A stretch of 64,000 bases of DNA, taken from positions 1-64,000 of the forward strand of contig JAJTGQ010000032.1 in NCBI GenBank assembly GCA_021299455.1, read 5' to 3'. Shown in pieces: positions 35,550 through 43,969 of the stretch. A model generated the notes under the pieces. The model was given only the letters and a program-made list of their open reading frames with translations. It was not told the origin of the DNA and did no database searches. Origin of the DNA: Flammeovirgaceae bacterium. GTDB taxonomy: Bacteria; Bacteroidota; Bacteroidia; Cytophagales; Cyclobacteriaceae. Position numbers and translations under genes: made by a program. Positions within the stretch are counted from its first letter, which is position 1; each line of letters opens with the position of its first letter.

Positions 35550-36521
35550 CTAATTCCCTTCCGTTTCGTGCACACGCGGATTCGACAACCGTTGCTCTTT
35601 CCACTTTTTCAATTCCTCTCTCCTCAATACCAATTCCTCTTCGGTGGGTTTGTAATCGATTAACACTTTTAAGTCTGGCTGACCGGCATCGACCCAGGCA
35701 GTATACCACACATCACCGATCATCTTTACACTCTCTCTCATCTGCCGCTCGACCATACCCGACAGCAACTGATGGTAGCTTCTGGCGTATTCGACCGACA
35801 CCACTTTCACCGTTTGTTTCCCTTTCGACTCAAAGTTGAATTTTCTGTCTCCCATTTTTTGAGACAATTGCTTTTCAAAACGTAGCACCGAATCAAGGGC
35901 TAGGTTGGCTTTTGCCACCACATTCCATGCTGCCAATTGCACATTTGGAATGTATTGAGCCTTTCCGACAAAGAAATCGTACTCATTAAAAAATAATTCC
36001 GGCAATCGCGATTCCCAAAAAGCATGAATCCCGATTTGATTGCTAAGTTGGCCATCGTAATTTTTTGTGGTGTGCAATGGCACGTGAGCATCCGCAATGT
36101 AATGACCGAGGTCTGCCGACAAGCGCAAAATCCGATCTGGATCTTTTAGTAAGAAGGCGTCTTTTAGCTGATAATAAATACGATTGATATGCCACGGCAC
36201 AATCCCATGCCGAGTAAGGCTGTCCTCTCCGTATTTCGCTACTGCATCTTTCCAATAGCGCGGCAGTTTTGTCGCAGCACTATCGCCATACTCATCTAAG
36301 TCAATATAGTGCCGAGGCGCCTCTTCAGGAATAGCATATCTTCTGCGATCGGGATTCACTGACGCCTCAGAGATGTATTGGATATTCTCCTTATAGAAGC
36401 CAATCATCTCAACGGGCAATGTGAATACAGCCAGTCGATTAATTTTTTGGTGAGCGAAGAAGCCCCAACTAAAAAAAAGAAACGGAATAGTGATTAGCAA
36501 TATCTTTTGAAAATGCTTCAT
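35550..36521 (-). CDS. Secreted S1/P1 nuclease / zinc phospholipase C-like hydrolase
   Basis: A 323-residue exported protein started at ATG 36521 (signal MKHFQKILLITIPFLFFSWG). The first residues after cleavage, WGFFAHQKINRLAVF, match the N-terminal Trp-based zinc site of the S1/P1 and phospholipase C fold, followed by PRHYIDLDEYG, HINRIYYQL and the zinc-ligand helix LSADLGHYIADAHVPLH, with HAFWESRLPE further on. These supply the three-zinc cluster. Whether the substrate is nucleic acid or phospholipid cannot be decided. Confidence 0.8.
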   Translation of the reverse strand: MKHFQKILLITIPFLFFSWGFFAHQKINRLAVFTLPVEMIGFYKENIQYISEASVNPDRRRYAIPEEAPRHYIDLDEYGDSAATKLPRYWKDAVAKYGEDSLTRHGIVPWHINRIYYQLKDAFLLKDPDRILRLSADLGHYIADAHVPLHTTKNYDGQLSNQIGIHAFWESRLPELFFNEYDFFVGKAQYIPNVQLAAWNVVAKANLALDSVLRFEKQLSQKMGDRKFNFESKGKQTVKVVSVEYARSYHQLLSGMVERQMRESVKMIGDVWYTAWVDAGQPDLKVLIDYKPTEEELVLRREELKKWKEQRLSNPRVHETEGN

Positions 36522-36538
36522 TCGAATACAAATTTCAT

Positions 36539-36599
36539 GCAAAGACGTCAACGCGCCAAGGGCAACCGAATACTTTTCTTGGCGCCCTAGTGCCTTTGC
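36539..36599. repeat. Dyad repeat of the GCAAAG / CGCCAAG family
   Basis: GCAAAG (36539-36544) pairs with CTTTGC (36594-36599), and inside it CGCCAAG (36554-36560) pairs with CTTGGCG (36578-36584), giving a long interrupted hairpin in the gap before the M1 peptidase gene. It resembles the CGCAAAG-type spacers scattered in Bacteroidota genomes. Confidence 0.45.
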
Positions 36600-36634
36600 G
36601 TAAAATCTTTACCTTTCGAAATAAAATACGAAGC

Positions 36635-38239
36635 ATGAACAAACTTCTCTCACTCCTCCTTTTCATCGCCACGGCCTCATTTGCCACAGATCCCTACCCA
36701 AGGAATCCGTTCATCGATGTAAAACAGTACACCTTTCAGTTAGAAGTGAATGACTCTACCGATGTGATTTATGGAAAAGCATCTATTCTAATCCTGTTCA
36801 AAAAGTCTATCGCTGAATTTGAACTTGACCTTACCAATAAGAACGCCCAAGGATTTGGAATGGAGGTTACCCAGGTGAGATTAGACGGAAAAACACTTTC
36901 ATTTCAACATAAGAATGATCGCTTGAAAATCATTCTCGACCAACGAATAACGATCAACGAACAACTTAGCTTCAAAATAGACTATAAAGGCATCCCCCAA
37001 GATGGGCTCATCATCGGCAAAAACAAATATGGCGACCGCGGCTTCTTTGGCGACAATTGGCCTGACCGCGGCCACCACTGGCTACCTGTAATCGATCACC
37101 CCAGTGACAAATCTGCCGTTGATTTTATCATCATAGCTCCGTTGCATTATGCGGTTGTTTCCAATGGTTTAAAAATCGAAGAGAGCTTTATTGATTCAAA
37201 AAGGAAATTGACGCACTGGCGCGAAGAGGTGCCCATCCCGGTGAAAGTCATGGTGGTGGGTATTGCCCGATTTGCAGTACAACATGCTGGCAAGGTCGAT
37301 GATATTGGTGTAGAGAGTTGGGTCTATCCCCAAAACCGGGCAGAAGGATTTTATGACTATGCGGTCGCTGTTAAAGTGCTGGACTACTTTCATCGAAACA
37401 TCGGCCCATACCCATTTAAGAAGTTGGCAAACGTTCAGTCGAAGACCCGTTGGGGAGGACTGGAGAATGCGAGTGCTATTTTTTATTCCGAGAGCTCTGT
37501 CAACGGAAAGGGCGATCACGAAGGATTGATCGCACACGAAGAAGCTCATCAATGGTTTGGCAATTCAGCCAGCGAAAATGATTGGCATCATGTATGGCTA
37601 AGTGAAGGTTTTGCCACCTACTTCGCGAACTTGTATTTAGAACATGCCTATGGCCGCGATCGCCTGGTGAAAGAACAACAACAAGATCGCGATCAAGTCA
37701 TCAAGTACTACCAAAAAAATCCGGCACCTATTGTTGACACAACCTTAACCGACATTAACAAAGTGCTTAGCACCAATACGTATCAGAAAGCAGGTTGGGT
37801 GTTGCATATGCTTCGGCACCAACTTGGAGATGCAGATTTTTGGAAAGGAATCCGTCAATACTATGAGGCTTTCAAATATGGCAATGCCATGACAGTTGAT
37901 TTTCAAAGAACAATGGAAACCGCTTCTGGAAAAAATCTCAGGTTGTTCTTCGATCAGTGGCTTTTTGAAGGAGGGCATCCTAAAATCACCGGCACTTGGC
38001 GGTATGACTCCAAAACCAGTCAGGTCATTCTAGAGATTTCTCAAGTGCAGCCGGGAATATATTTTCGCTTTCCGCTAGACCTAAAAATGGTGGGACGGGA
38101 TGGTAAAACCCACTCTCAAACGATTCAAATTGACTCTAAAACATCAAAAACAAGCCTGATTGTACCTTTTCCACCTCAAGAACTAATAATGGATCCTGAC
38201 ACCTGGCTGCTTTTCGAGGGAAATTTGGCCAAAAAATAA
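36635..38239 (+). CDS. Secreted M1 family metallo-aminopeptidase
   Basis: A 534-residue M1 peptidase with a signal peptide (MNKLLSLLLFIATASFA). The zinc motif is IAHEEAHQWFG (HExxH) and the second Glu lies in WLSEGFATYFANLY, 18 residues later. The exopeptidase-like motif is WGGLENASAIFY. The start is ATG 36635; 15 earlier codons in frame precede the signal peptide and are rejected. It lacks the long C-terminal domain of E. coli PepN and resembles the shorter leukotriene-A4-hydrolase-like form. Confidence 0.92.
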   Translation: MNKLLSLLLFIATASFATDPYPRNPFIDVKQYTFQLEVNDSTDVIYGKASILILFKKSIAEFELDLTNKNAQGFGMEVTQVRLDGKTLSFQHKNDRLKIILDQRITINEQLSFKIDYKGIPQDGLIIGKNKYGDRGFFGDNWPDRGHHWLPVIDHPSDKSAVDFIIIAPLHYAVVSNGLKIEESFIDSKRKLTHWREEVPIPVKVMVVGIARFAVQHAGKVDDIGVESWVYPQNRAEGFYDYAVAVKVLDYFHRNIGPYPFKKLANVQSKTRWGGLENASAIFYSESSVNGKGDHEGLIAHEEAHQWFGNSASENDWHHVWLSEGFATYFANLYLEHAYGRDRLVKEQQQDRDQVIKYYQKNPAPIVDTTLTDINKVLSTNTYQKAGWVLHMLRHQLGDADFWKGIRQYYEAFKYGNAMTVDFQRTMETASGKNLRLFFDQWLFEGGHPKITGTWRYDSKTSQVILEISQVQPGIYFRFPLDLKMVGRDGKTHSQTIQIDSKTSKTSLIVPFPPQELIMDPDTWLLFEGNLAKK

Positions 38240-38284
38240 ATAGGTCTTCAAAGTCACTTATCCATACATTTTAAGACTTTGTGC

Positions 38285-38314
38285 TTGCAAATCAGCTTAT
38301 TGCCCTTATTTTTG
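38285..38314 (+). promoter_or_regulatory. Bacteroidota-type promoter for rpsT
   Basis: TTG at 38285-38287, then 19 bases, then TATTTTTG at 38307-38314: an exact match to the phylum consensus and spacing. It ends 21 bases before the rpsT ATG at 38336. It is the best promoter in the window and supports the taxonomic assignment. Confidence 0.85.
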
Positions 38315-38335
38315 CAGTCCTTTTAGAAAAGCAAT

Positions 38336-38590
38336 ATGGCAAACCACAAATCAGCAGAGAAAAGAATCAGAGCAAATGAGACGAAACGCGTGAGAAATCG
38401 CTACCAGGCGAAAACCACCCGCACTCAAATAAAGAAATTGACTGGCACTACTAAGAAAGATGAAGCAGCGGTACTTTTAAAAGAAGTGAGCGGCATGATC
38501 GACAAGTTGGCCAAGAAGAATGTCATCCACTGGAAAAAAGCTGCAAACCAAAAGAGCAAGCTGGCGAAGCGCGTAAACGCGTTAGCTTAG
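38336..38590 (+). CDS. rpsT: Ribosomal protein bS20
   Basis: An 84-residue, strongly basic 16S rRNA-binding protein of the 30S subunit. It opens MANHKSAEKRIRANETKRVR, the standard S20 start, and ends SKLAKRVNALA. The gene is monocistronic: a consensus promoter lies just upstream and a strong terminator 24 bases downstream. Confidence 0.98.
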   Translation: MANHKSAEKRIRANETKRVRNRYQAKTTRTQIKKLTGTTKKDEAAVLLKEVSGMIDKLAKKNVIHWKKAANQKSKLAKRVNALA

Positions 38591-38613
38591 TTCTATTTCC
38601 AAAAAATATTTTT

Positions 38614-38646
38614 CCCTCTCTAACTTCGGTTGGGGAGGGTTTTTTT
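38614..38646 (+). terminator. Intrinsic terminator of rpsT
   Basis: An 11-bp stem (38614-38624 with 38629-38639, two G-U pairs) closes a TTCG tetraloop and is followed at once by seven T. This is a textbook rho-independent terminator. Confidence 0.93.
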
Positions 38647-38736
38647 ATGCGGATTTTTTGCTGACTGGTGAGCAAATACACCGCTCCTATCGAATCATAG
38701 AATTAGTCCTAGGCTCATTGAGAAATATTTTCGAAC

Positions 38737-38757
38737 TATATTTGTTAGGTAAACAAA
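38737..38757 (+). promoter_or_regulatory. -7 element and small dyad upstream of the antitoxin-like gene
   Basis: TATATTTG (38737-38744) matches TAnnTTTG exactly; the nearest TTG (38718-38720) is only 16 bases away. Overlapping it, TTTGTT (38741-38746) and AACAAA (38752-38757) form a 6-bp dyad that could be an antitoxin-bound operator. Confidence 0.45.
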
Positions 38758-38767
38758 AAATAAATTT

Positions 38768-38977
38768 ATGAGAGTCTCCATGAATCCGCCTTTAAGCAAT
38801 GTACAAACCGAACTGCTTAAGGTCTTCTCTGCAGATATTCCAGAAACGCACTTGTTGGAATTGAAAAACATCATGGCTCGGTTTCTTTTAGAAAAAGCAC
38901 AAGACAGTGCCGATAAGATATGGCAGGAAAAGGGATATTCCGATGAAAAACTTCGAGACATTTTGAGCAAGAAGTAG
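38768..38977 (+). CDS. Antitoxin-like protein of a PIN-toxin (VapBC-like) pair
   Basis: A 69-residue protein, possibly starting at the second Met (38780). The composition, with SNVQTELLKVFSADI, then LLELKNIMARFLLEKA and a C-terminal DKIWQEKGYSDEKLRDIL, matches the small antitoxin-like proteins that sit just before PIN-domain toxins in Bacteroidota. The helical C-terminus would bind the toxin. Nine bases downstream, the first 19 codons of such a toxin are present and then end at a stop, so this antitoxin seems to have lost its partner. Confidence 0.65.
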   Translation: MRVSMNPPLSNVQTELLKVFSADIPETHLLELKNIMARFLLEKAQDSADKIWQEKGYSDEKLRDILSKK

Positions 38978-38985
38978 GAATACAA

Positions 38986-39045
38986 TTGACAAAAATTGTG
39001 TTGGATACAAATGCCTTGCTCCGTTGTATTTCGCGGAGGTACTGA
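38986..39045 (+). pseudogene. Truncated PIN-domain toxin, first 19 codons only
   Basis: From TTG 38986 the frame reads MTKIVLDTNALLRCISRRY and then TGA at 39043. KIVLDTNALL is the N-terminal strand and first catalytic Asp of PIN-domain ribonucleases of the COG1569 type. The remaining 110 or so residues are absent, and radC starts 15 bases later. This is most simply a deletion joining the toxin start to the radC upstream region. Confidence 0.7.
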
Positions 39046-39060
39046 CTTTAAGGTTAAAAA

Positions 39061-39762
39061 GTGAAAATCGAAGACAGCAAACCCCTCAACATTAAAGACT
39101 GGAATCCGGAAGACCGGCCGAGAGAAAAGCTATTGCTGAAAGGTACTTCAGCCCTCTCCGATGCCGAGTTGATCGCCATCTTAATTGGTTCAGGCACGGC
39201 TAACTTGAGCGCTGTAGATGTATCCAAAAAAGTATTACTCCACGGAAAGAACAACCTGAATGAATTGGCCAAACTCTCGGTAAAAGAGTTGATGAAGATA
39301 AAAGGCATTGGTGAAGCAAAGGCCATCACGATAGTCGCTGCGCTAGAGCTCGGGCGTAGAAGAAAAGAAACCGATAGTGAAGAGAAGCCAAAAATTAGCA
39401 GTTCAAAAGATGCCTTCGAATTACTGCGAGGCGATTTGATGGACTTGCCACACGAAGAATTTTGGGTGCTGTTACTCAATCGTGCCCATCGCGTCATCAA
39501 AAAGAAAAGAGTCAGCGAAGGCGGGGTCTCCGGCACGGTGGCCGATCCAAAGATTATTTACAAAATGGCTTTGGAGGAATTAGCAAGTGGCGTTATTGTA
39601 GCACACAATCATCCTTCTGGTAATCTCACCGCCAGTCAAAGCGATATTGATCTTACTAAAAAGTTAAAAGAAGCCGGAAAATTTCTGGAAGTACAACTAT
39701 TGGATCACCTCATCATTGCTGGCTCAAAATATTATAGCTTTGCTGATGAAGGAATTATTTAA
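39061..39762 (+). CDS. radC: RadC family protein (JAB/MPN domain)
   Basis: A 233-residue protein with an N-terminal helix-hairpin-helix part (LMKIKGIGEAKAITIVAALELG) and a C-terminal JAB domain carrying the JAMM zinc motif in VIVAHNHPSGNLTASQSDID. The start is GTG 39061, giving MKIEDSKPLNIKDW. The role is uncertain despite the historical DNA-repair name. It sits directly after a broken PIN-toxin gene and is followed by an AATTCAAGATTC-type hairpin that begins at its stop codon. Confidence 0.95.
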   Translation: MKIEDSKPLNIKDWNPEDRPREKLLLKGTSALSDAELIAILIGSGTANLSAVDVSKKVLLHGKNNLNELAKLSVKELMKIKGIGEAKAITIVAALELGRRRKETDSEEKPKISSSKDAFELLRGDLMDLPHEEFWVLLLNRAHRVIKKKRVSEGGVSGTVADPKIIYKMALEELASGVIVAHNHPSGNLTASQSDIDLTKKLKEAGKFLEVQLLDHLIIAGSKYYSFADEGII

Positions 39763-39826
39763 TTCAAGATTCAAAGTTCAAAATCGAGGATAAGTTTTGA
39801 ATCTTGATTTTTGAAGTTTGAATTTT
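39761..39826. repeat. AATTCAAGATTCAAAGTTCAA-family dyad repeat, copy 1
   Basis: The 21-mer AATTCAAGATTCAAAGTTCAA at 39761-39781 is identical to the left arm of the hairpin at 62757. TCAAGATTCAAA (39764-39775) pairs perfectly with TTTGAATCTTGA (39796-39807). It starts at the radC stop codon, so it may serve as the radC terminator. Confidence 0.65.
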
Positions 39827-39831
39827 AGAGT

Positions 39832-40503
39832 ATGAAAGCGAAACAAATCATTGCACTGGGGGTTGCGGCTTTTTTGGCCACGATGGTTTACTATAGTTTT
39901 ACAAAAACCGATTCGCCAGAAGATTACATCAGCACCATTCTAAAAGAACGCCAGGAGAAGGATCGGTTCATGAAAAATGATAAAGATTCTCCCTTTCGAT
40001 CAACCAAAGCAACTACATTGGGTGTAGCCATTGTGCCGATGGACACCGCACAAGCAACTGTCGTAGTCAACAAGCTCAACTATTTTCCTCCCGATTTAGA
40101 ATACAAATTGAAAGCTAGCCTCGAGCCAATCGAAAACAAAAAGGTAATTGTACTGCCAACGAGTGATGGCAAGGAGAAACGTTATCTGGAATTTGCATTT
40201 GCAAAATTTAGCCTCGATGGTCAAGAAAACAGCTTGTTGATCGTGGAAATCATGGATGCAGGTCCTTACAAAGGAACACTCTTTCTTGCCTTTGCGGATG
40301 AGACTAGTGCCAAAGAAACGTATGGAGCTGGCCGCTACATCGATTTGAAAAAAGTACCAGGAGCAAGTTCCATCGTTCTTGATTTCAACAAAGCCTATAA
40401 TCCATACTGTGCTTATTCAGATAATTTTTCTTGTCCTTTTCCTCCCAAAGAAAACATCATGAAAATTGCGGTAAAGGCTGGTGAGAAGAAATATCATGAT
40501 TGA
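39832..40503 (+). CDS. DUF1684 family protein, membrane-anchored
   Basis: A 223-residue protein with an N-terminal membrane anchor (IIALGVAAFLATMVYYSF). The C-terminal half is typical of DUF1684: LEFAFAKFSLDGQENSLL, FADETSAKETYGAGRYIDL and FNKAYNPYCAYSDNFSCPFPP, which contains the conserved NPYCAY...CPxPP pattern. Function is unknown. The hicBA toxin-antitoxin pair follows. Confidence 0.9.
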   Translation: MKAKQIIALGVAAFLATMVYYSFTKTDSPEDYISTILKERQEKDRFMKNDKDSPFRSTKATTLGVAIVPMDTAQATVVVNKLNYFPPDLEYKLKASLEPIENKKVIVLPTSDGKEKRYLEFAFAKFSLDGQENSLLIVEIMDAGPYKGTLFLAFADETSAKETYGAGRYIDLKKVPGASSIVLDFNKAYNPYCAYSDNFSCPFPPKENIMKIAVKAGEKKYHD

Positions 40504-40531
40504 AACCAAATTAGATAAAGTAGTACCTTAG
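40500..40531 (+). promoter_or_regulatory. Candidate promoter of hicBA
   Basis: TTG at 40500-40502, 21 bases, then TACCTTAG (7/8 of TAnnTTTG) at 40524-40531. It ends 4 bases before the hicB ATG, which would give a leaderless or almost leaderless mRNA. Confidence 0.4.
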
Positions 40532-40535
40532 TGCT

Positions 40536-40769
40536 ATGAAAGGCAGATACACATTTACGGCTCATATCGAAAAAGACTCGGAAACAGGTCTTTACATCGG
40601 ATATATCCCTTCACTACCGGGTGCACATTCGCAAGGAGAGACGCTGGATGAGCTTCACAAAAATCTCGAAGAAGTAGCTGCATTGTGCCTTGAGGAGCTC
40701 GCTGACATAGATTTAGATAGAATTCAGTCTGAATTTGTTGGCACACAACAAGTTATGGTCAATATTTAG
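40536..40769 (+). CDS. hicB: HicB family antitoxin
   Basis: A 77-residue protein with the degenerate RNase H-like HicB fold: YTFTAHIEKDSETGLYIGYI, then SLPGAHSQGETLDELHKNLEE. It lacks an obvious C-terminal DNA-binding extension. The gene is 71 bases upstream of the hicA toxin in antitoxin-first order. HicB normally neutralises HicA and represses the operon, often through its own DNA binding; the short form here may need the complex. Confidence 0.88.
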   Translation: MKGRYTFTAHIEKDSETGLYIGYIPSLPGAHSQGETLDELHKNLEEVAALCLEELADIDLDRIQSEFVGTQQVMVNI

Positions 40770-40840
40770 TCTTTGTGATTTCACGTCCTATCTCTTCTTA
40801 CCAATGAAATTTAGTTTTGCTCAATAAATTGCTTGTCGAT

Positions 40841-41068
40841 ATGAGCAGACTTCCAATTATCGATTCCAAAAAGTTTGAAAAAATTCTATTTTCAATTGGA
40901 TTCTTATTTGTTCGCCAAAAGGGAAGTCATGTTTTCTATAAACATCCTGATGGGCGATATACAACGCTGCCTCATCATCCCGGTAGAGACCTCGGAAGAC
41001 CATTAATTCATAAAATTCTACGCGAAATTAATCTTACTCCAGAGGAGTTCTCCAAGCTCTTAGAATAA
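40841..41068 (+). CDS. hicA: HicA family mRNA interferase toxin
   Basis: A 75-residue dsRBD-like RNase toxin, started at ATG 40841 (MSRLPIIDSKKFEKIL); the frame is open eight codons upstream to a TTG. The catalytic His lies in QKGSHVFYKHPDGR, followed by TTLPHHPGRDLGRPLIHKIL, the family hallmark. It would cleave mRNA or tmRNA when freed from HicB. It lies between a DUF1684 gene and pheT. Confidence 0.92.
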   Translation: MSRLPIIDSKKFEKILFSIGFLFVRQKGSHVFYKHPDGRYTTLPHHPGRDLGRPLIHKILREINLTPEEFSKLLE

Positions 41069-41082
41069 CGGTGTCAAAACCT

Positions 41083-41090
41083 TATTTTTG
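41083..41090 (+). promoter_or_regulatory. -7 element upstream of pheT
   Basis: TATTTTTG is an exact TAnnTTTG match, 60 bases before the pheT ATG at 41151. No TTG is at the expected -33 distance. Confidence 0.4.
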
Positions 41091-41150
41091 CAATTTGAAA
41101 TTAAAGTAAAAAGCCTTCGATTAACTCATTCAACTCTCACATTTCTCTCG

Positions 41151-43577
41151 ATGAAAATCTCCTATAACTGGCTCAAGCAATATATCCACATCCCCGAATC
41201 GGCTGAAGAAATTGGCCAAACACTAACCGGAACTGGACTGGAAGTGGAAAGTGTCGAGCCATTTGAAAGCGTTAAAGGAGGCTTAAAAGGCTTGGTCATT
41301 GGTGAAGTGCTTACATGTGGCAAACACCCTAATGCTGATAAACTTTCTATTACCACAGTCGATGTAGGTGGAGGAAGTCCACTTCAAATTGTGTGTGGCG
41401 CGGCTAACGTAGCTGCCGGGCAAAAAGTAGTCGTGGCCACCGTGGGCACTACAGTTCATCCAACGAAAGGCGAACCATTTCTTATCAAAAGTGCGAAAAT
41501 CAGAGGCGAACAATCAGAAGGAATGATTTGCGCGGAAGACGAAATAGGGCTGGGTGAAAGCCATGCTGGCATTTTGGTGCTTGACACCAAAATTGCGAAT
41601 GGAACATTGGCGACTGAATTTTTCAACGTGCAGTCCGACTATGTGTTTGAAATTGGCCTTACCCCCAACCGGGCAGATGCCGCGAGTCATTTAGGTGTGG
41701 CGCGAGATATCAAGGCTGCCAAAAAGCGTGAACTAAAATGGCCTTCTGTTGACCATTTTGAAGTTGACTATAGAAGTTTAACTATTCCAGTAAGTGTAGA
41801 AAACAGTGAGGCATGCCCACGATATTCTGGTGTAACTATTTCAGGTATTAAAGTCGATGAGTCGCCTGATTGGTTAAAGAATAGACTAAAGTCAATTGGC
41901 CTCACTCCCATTAACAATGTGGTAGACATCACCAATTTTGTGTTGCACGAAACGGGTCAGCCACTACACGCTTTTGATGCCGACCAGATTGGAGGCAAAA
42001 AAATCATCGTAAAAACTTTGCCTGCGGGAACCAAGTTTTTGACATTAGATCAGAAAGAGCGAACGCTTGCCGGCAGTGATCTGATGATCTGTGACGCAAA
42101 CGAAAATGGAATGTGCATCGCGGGAGTGTTCGGAGGAATCAAGTCAGGCGTATCAGAGAAAACCGTCAATCTTTTTTTAGAAAGTGCCTGTTTCTCCTCG
42201 CAGTATATACGTAAGACCGGAATGCATCATGGCCTAAAGACTGATGCCTCATTTCGTTATGAGCGAGGAACAGATCCTAACAATACCGTTTATGCACTAA
42301 AACGAGCGGCACTCTTGATCAAAGAACTAGCCGGTGGAGCTATCTCGTCAGAAATAGTGGATATTTTTTCTTCTCCTGTTGGAAATATAGTCATTGAAGT
42401 AAAAGACAAGAATGTCAACCGCCTCATTGGGAAAAAGCTTCCTCGTGAAGAAATTTTTTCTATTCTTGAAAGCCTTGACATTTCAGTTTCAAATAAAAAA
42501 GAGGATCGTTTCACTGTTTCCGTCCCGCCTTACAGGGTAGATGTGACGCAGGAAGCCGATGTGGTAGAGGAAATTTTGCGCATCTATGGCTTTAACAACA
42601 TCGAACTCACAGAAATTGTAGGCACCGATTACCTGGCAGAGTTTCCTGATAAGGATCCGAACAAATTCAAAAAATCTGTGGGCGAAATGCTAACAGGGAA
42701 CGGGTTCTACGAGATACTCACGAATTCTTTGACAAATGCTGCCTATCATCAAAAACATCAATTAACGTTTGCCGGAGAGCCGGTTGAAATCCTGAACAAA
42801 CTCAGTGAAGAGCAAGGTATACTCAGACAAACGATGCTTTTTACCGGGCTTGAAGTTTGCTCCTACAACATCAACCGAAAGCAGAAAGACTTAAAGCTTT
42901 TTGAATTTGGTAAAGTCTATTGGAAAAAAGATGCTGCTGAAGGCAAGTACCAGGAAGAAGAACGCTTGGCATTGTACATGACTGGAAATAGTGAAAGCGA
43001 AAACTGGCAGAATAAAACACGAAATGTGAGCTATTATGACCTGGCTCAGCAGGTGGCACACGTCATTCAGAGATCATCAGTAGAAAATATAAAACAAGAG
43101 TCGTTAGTTGACCCCTTGTTTGATTATGGGATGAAAATCATGAAGGGCACAAAGGAAATTGGTAAGTTGGGGAAGGTGAAAACCGCTTTACTCAAAGATT
43201 TTGGCATCAAGCAAGAAATATTTTATGCTGACCTGAGTACGGCCTTGCTTTTCAAATCGGCAAACCCTAAGTTCGTTGTGTCGGAAGTGTCAAAGTTTCC
43301 TGAGGTAAGACGTGATCTTTCTTTTGTAGTCGATAAGAAGATCAGCTTTGCAGAAATGAAAGAGTTGGTGCTGGCAACAGAGAAGAGTTTGATCAAAGAC
43401 ATTATAGCTTTTGACGTTTACGAAGGCGATAAAATTCCAGAAGAGAAAAAGGCCTATGCGCTTGGCTTTACACTGCTGGATGGCGCAAAAACGCTGACGG
43501 ATGAGGAGATTGACAAAACAATGACCAAATTGATTGTGGCATTTGAATCGAAATTCGAAGCTGTAATCAGGAAGTAA
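41151..43577 (+). CDS. pheT: Phenylalanyl-tRNA synthetase beta subunit
   Basis: An 808-residue subunit of the heterotetrameric synthetase. The start is ATG 41151 (MKISYNWLKQYIHIPESAEE), the usual PheT N-terminus; 21 earlier codons in frame are rejected. In order it carries the tRNA-binding OB domain (GLVIGEVLTCGKHPNADKLS), the B3/B4 editing region (PRYSGVTISGIKV), B5, the catalytic-like core, and the C-terminal anticodon-binding domain (KFPEVRRDLSFVVDKKISF). pheS is not adjacent in this window. A coiled-coil gene and zapA follow. Confidence 0.97.
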   Translation: MKISYNWLKQYIHIPESAEEIGQTLTGTGLEVESVEPFESVKGGLKGLVIGEVLTCGKHPNADKLSITTVDVGGGSPLQIVCGAANVAAGQKVVVATVGTTVHPTKGEPFLIKSAKIRGEQSEGMICAEDEIGLGESHAGILVLDTKIANGTLATEFFNVQSDYVFEIGLTPNRADAASHLGVARDIKAAKKRELKWPSVDHFEVDYRSLTIPVSVENSEACPRYSGVTISGIKVDESPDWLKNRLKSIGLTPINNVVDITNFVLHETGQPLHAFDADQIGGKKIIVKTLPAGTKFLTLDQKERTLAGSDLMICDANENGMCIAGVFGGIKSGVSEKTVNLFLESACFSSQYIRKTGMHHGLKTDASFRYERGTDPNNTVYALKRAALLIKELAGGAISSEIVDIFSSPVGNIVIEVKDKNVNRLIGKKLPREEIFSILESLDISVSNKKEDRFTVSVPPYRVDVTQEADVVEEILRIYGFNNIELTEIVGTDYLAEFPDKDPNKFKKSVGEMLTGNGFYEILTNSLTNAAYHQKHQLTFAGEPVEILNKLSEEQGILRQTMLFTGLEVCSYNINRKQKDLKLFEFGKVYWKKDAAEGKYQEEERLALYMTGNSESENWQNKTRNVSYYDLAQQVAHVIQRSSVENIKQESLVDPLFDYGMKIMKGTKEIGKLGKVKTALLKDFGIKQEIFYADLSTALLFKSANPKFVVSEVSKFPEVRRDLSFVVDKKISFAEMKELVLATEKSLIKDIIAFDVYEGDKIPEEKKAYALGFTLLDGAKTLTDEEIDKTMTKLIVAFESKFEAVIRK

Positions 43578-43660
43578 TTTTGACAGCTGTTTAATGATGA
43601 ATATCGGTAGGTTAAAAGAGCGAATTCAACATTAAAAATTCAACATTCAATAGTAAGAAC

Positions 43661-43957
43661 ATGGACCAAGAAGCATTAAAGACCAACTTAAACGGACTGG
43701 AGCGAAAAATTCTGCTACTGCTGAATGAGCATAAAACCGTAAAAGACGAGGTGCGGGGGCTAAAATTGGAGAATTACGAGCTCAAAGCAGATCTTCGCAA
43801 ACGGGACGAGCAACTGCATAATTTTAAAAATCAGATTAAAATAACTAAGATTGTAGACCATATTAACCCGGAAGACGGAAGTGTTTCGGAGTTGAAAAGG
43901 AAAGTAGACGAGTATATCCGAGAAATCGATAAGTGCATAGCTCACTTGAGCAGATAA
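43661..43957 (+). CDS. Small coiled-coil protein next to zapA
   Basis: A 98-residue, almost entirely coiled-coil protein (LNGLERKILLLLNEHKTVKD, then LKLENYELKADLRKRDEQLH). It lies 12 bases before zapA. The pheT, coiled-coil gene, zapA, rny order is recurrent in Bacteroidota, so a cell-division role alongside ZapA, comparable in form to ZapB, is an attractive inference; sequence alone does not prove it. Confidence 0.8.
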   Translation: MDQEALKTNLNGLERKILLLLNEHKTVKDEVRGLKLENYELKADLRKRDEQLHNFKNQIKITKIVDHINPEDGSVSELKRKVDEYIREIDKCIAHLSR

Positions 43958-43969
43958 CCCGGTTAGTTG

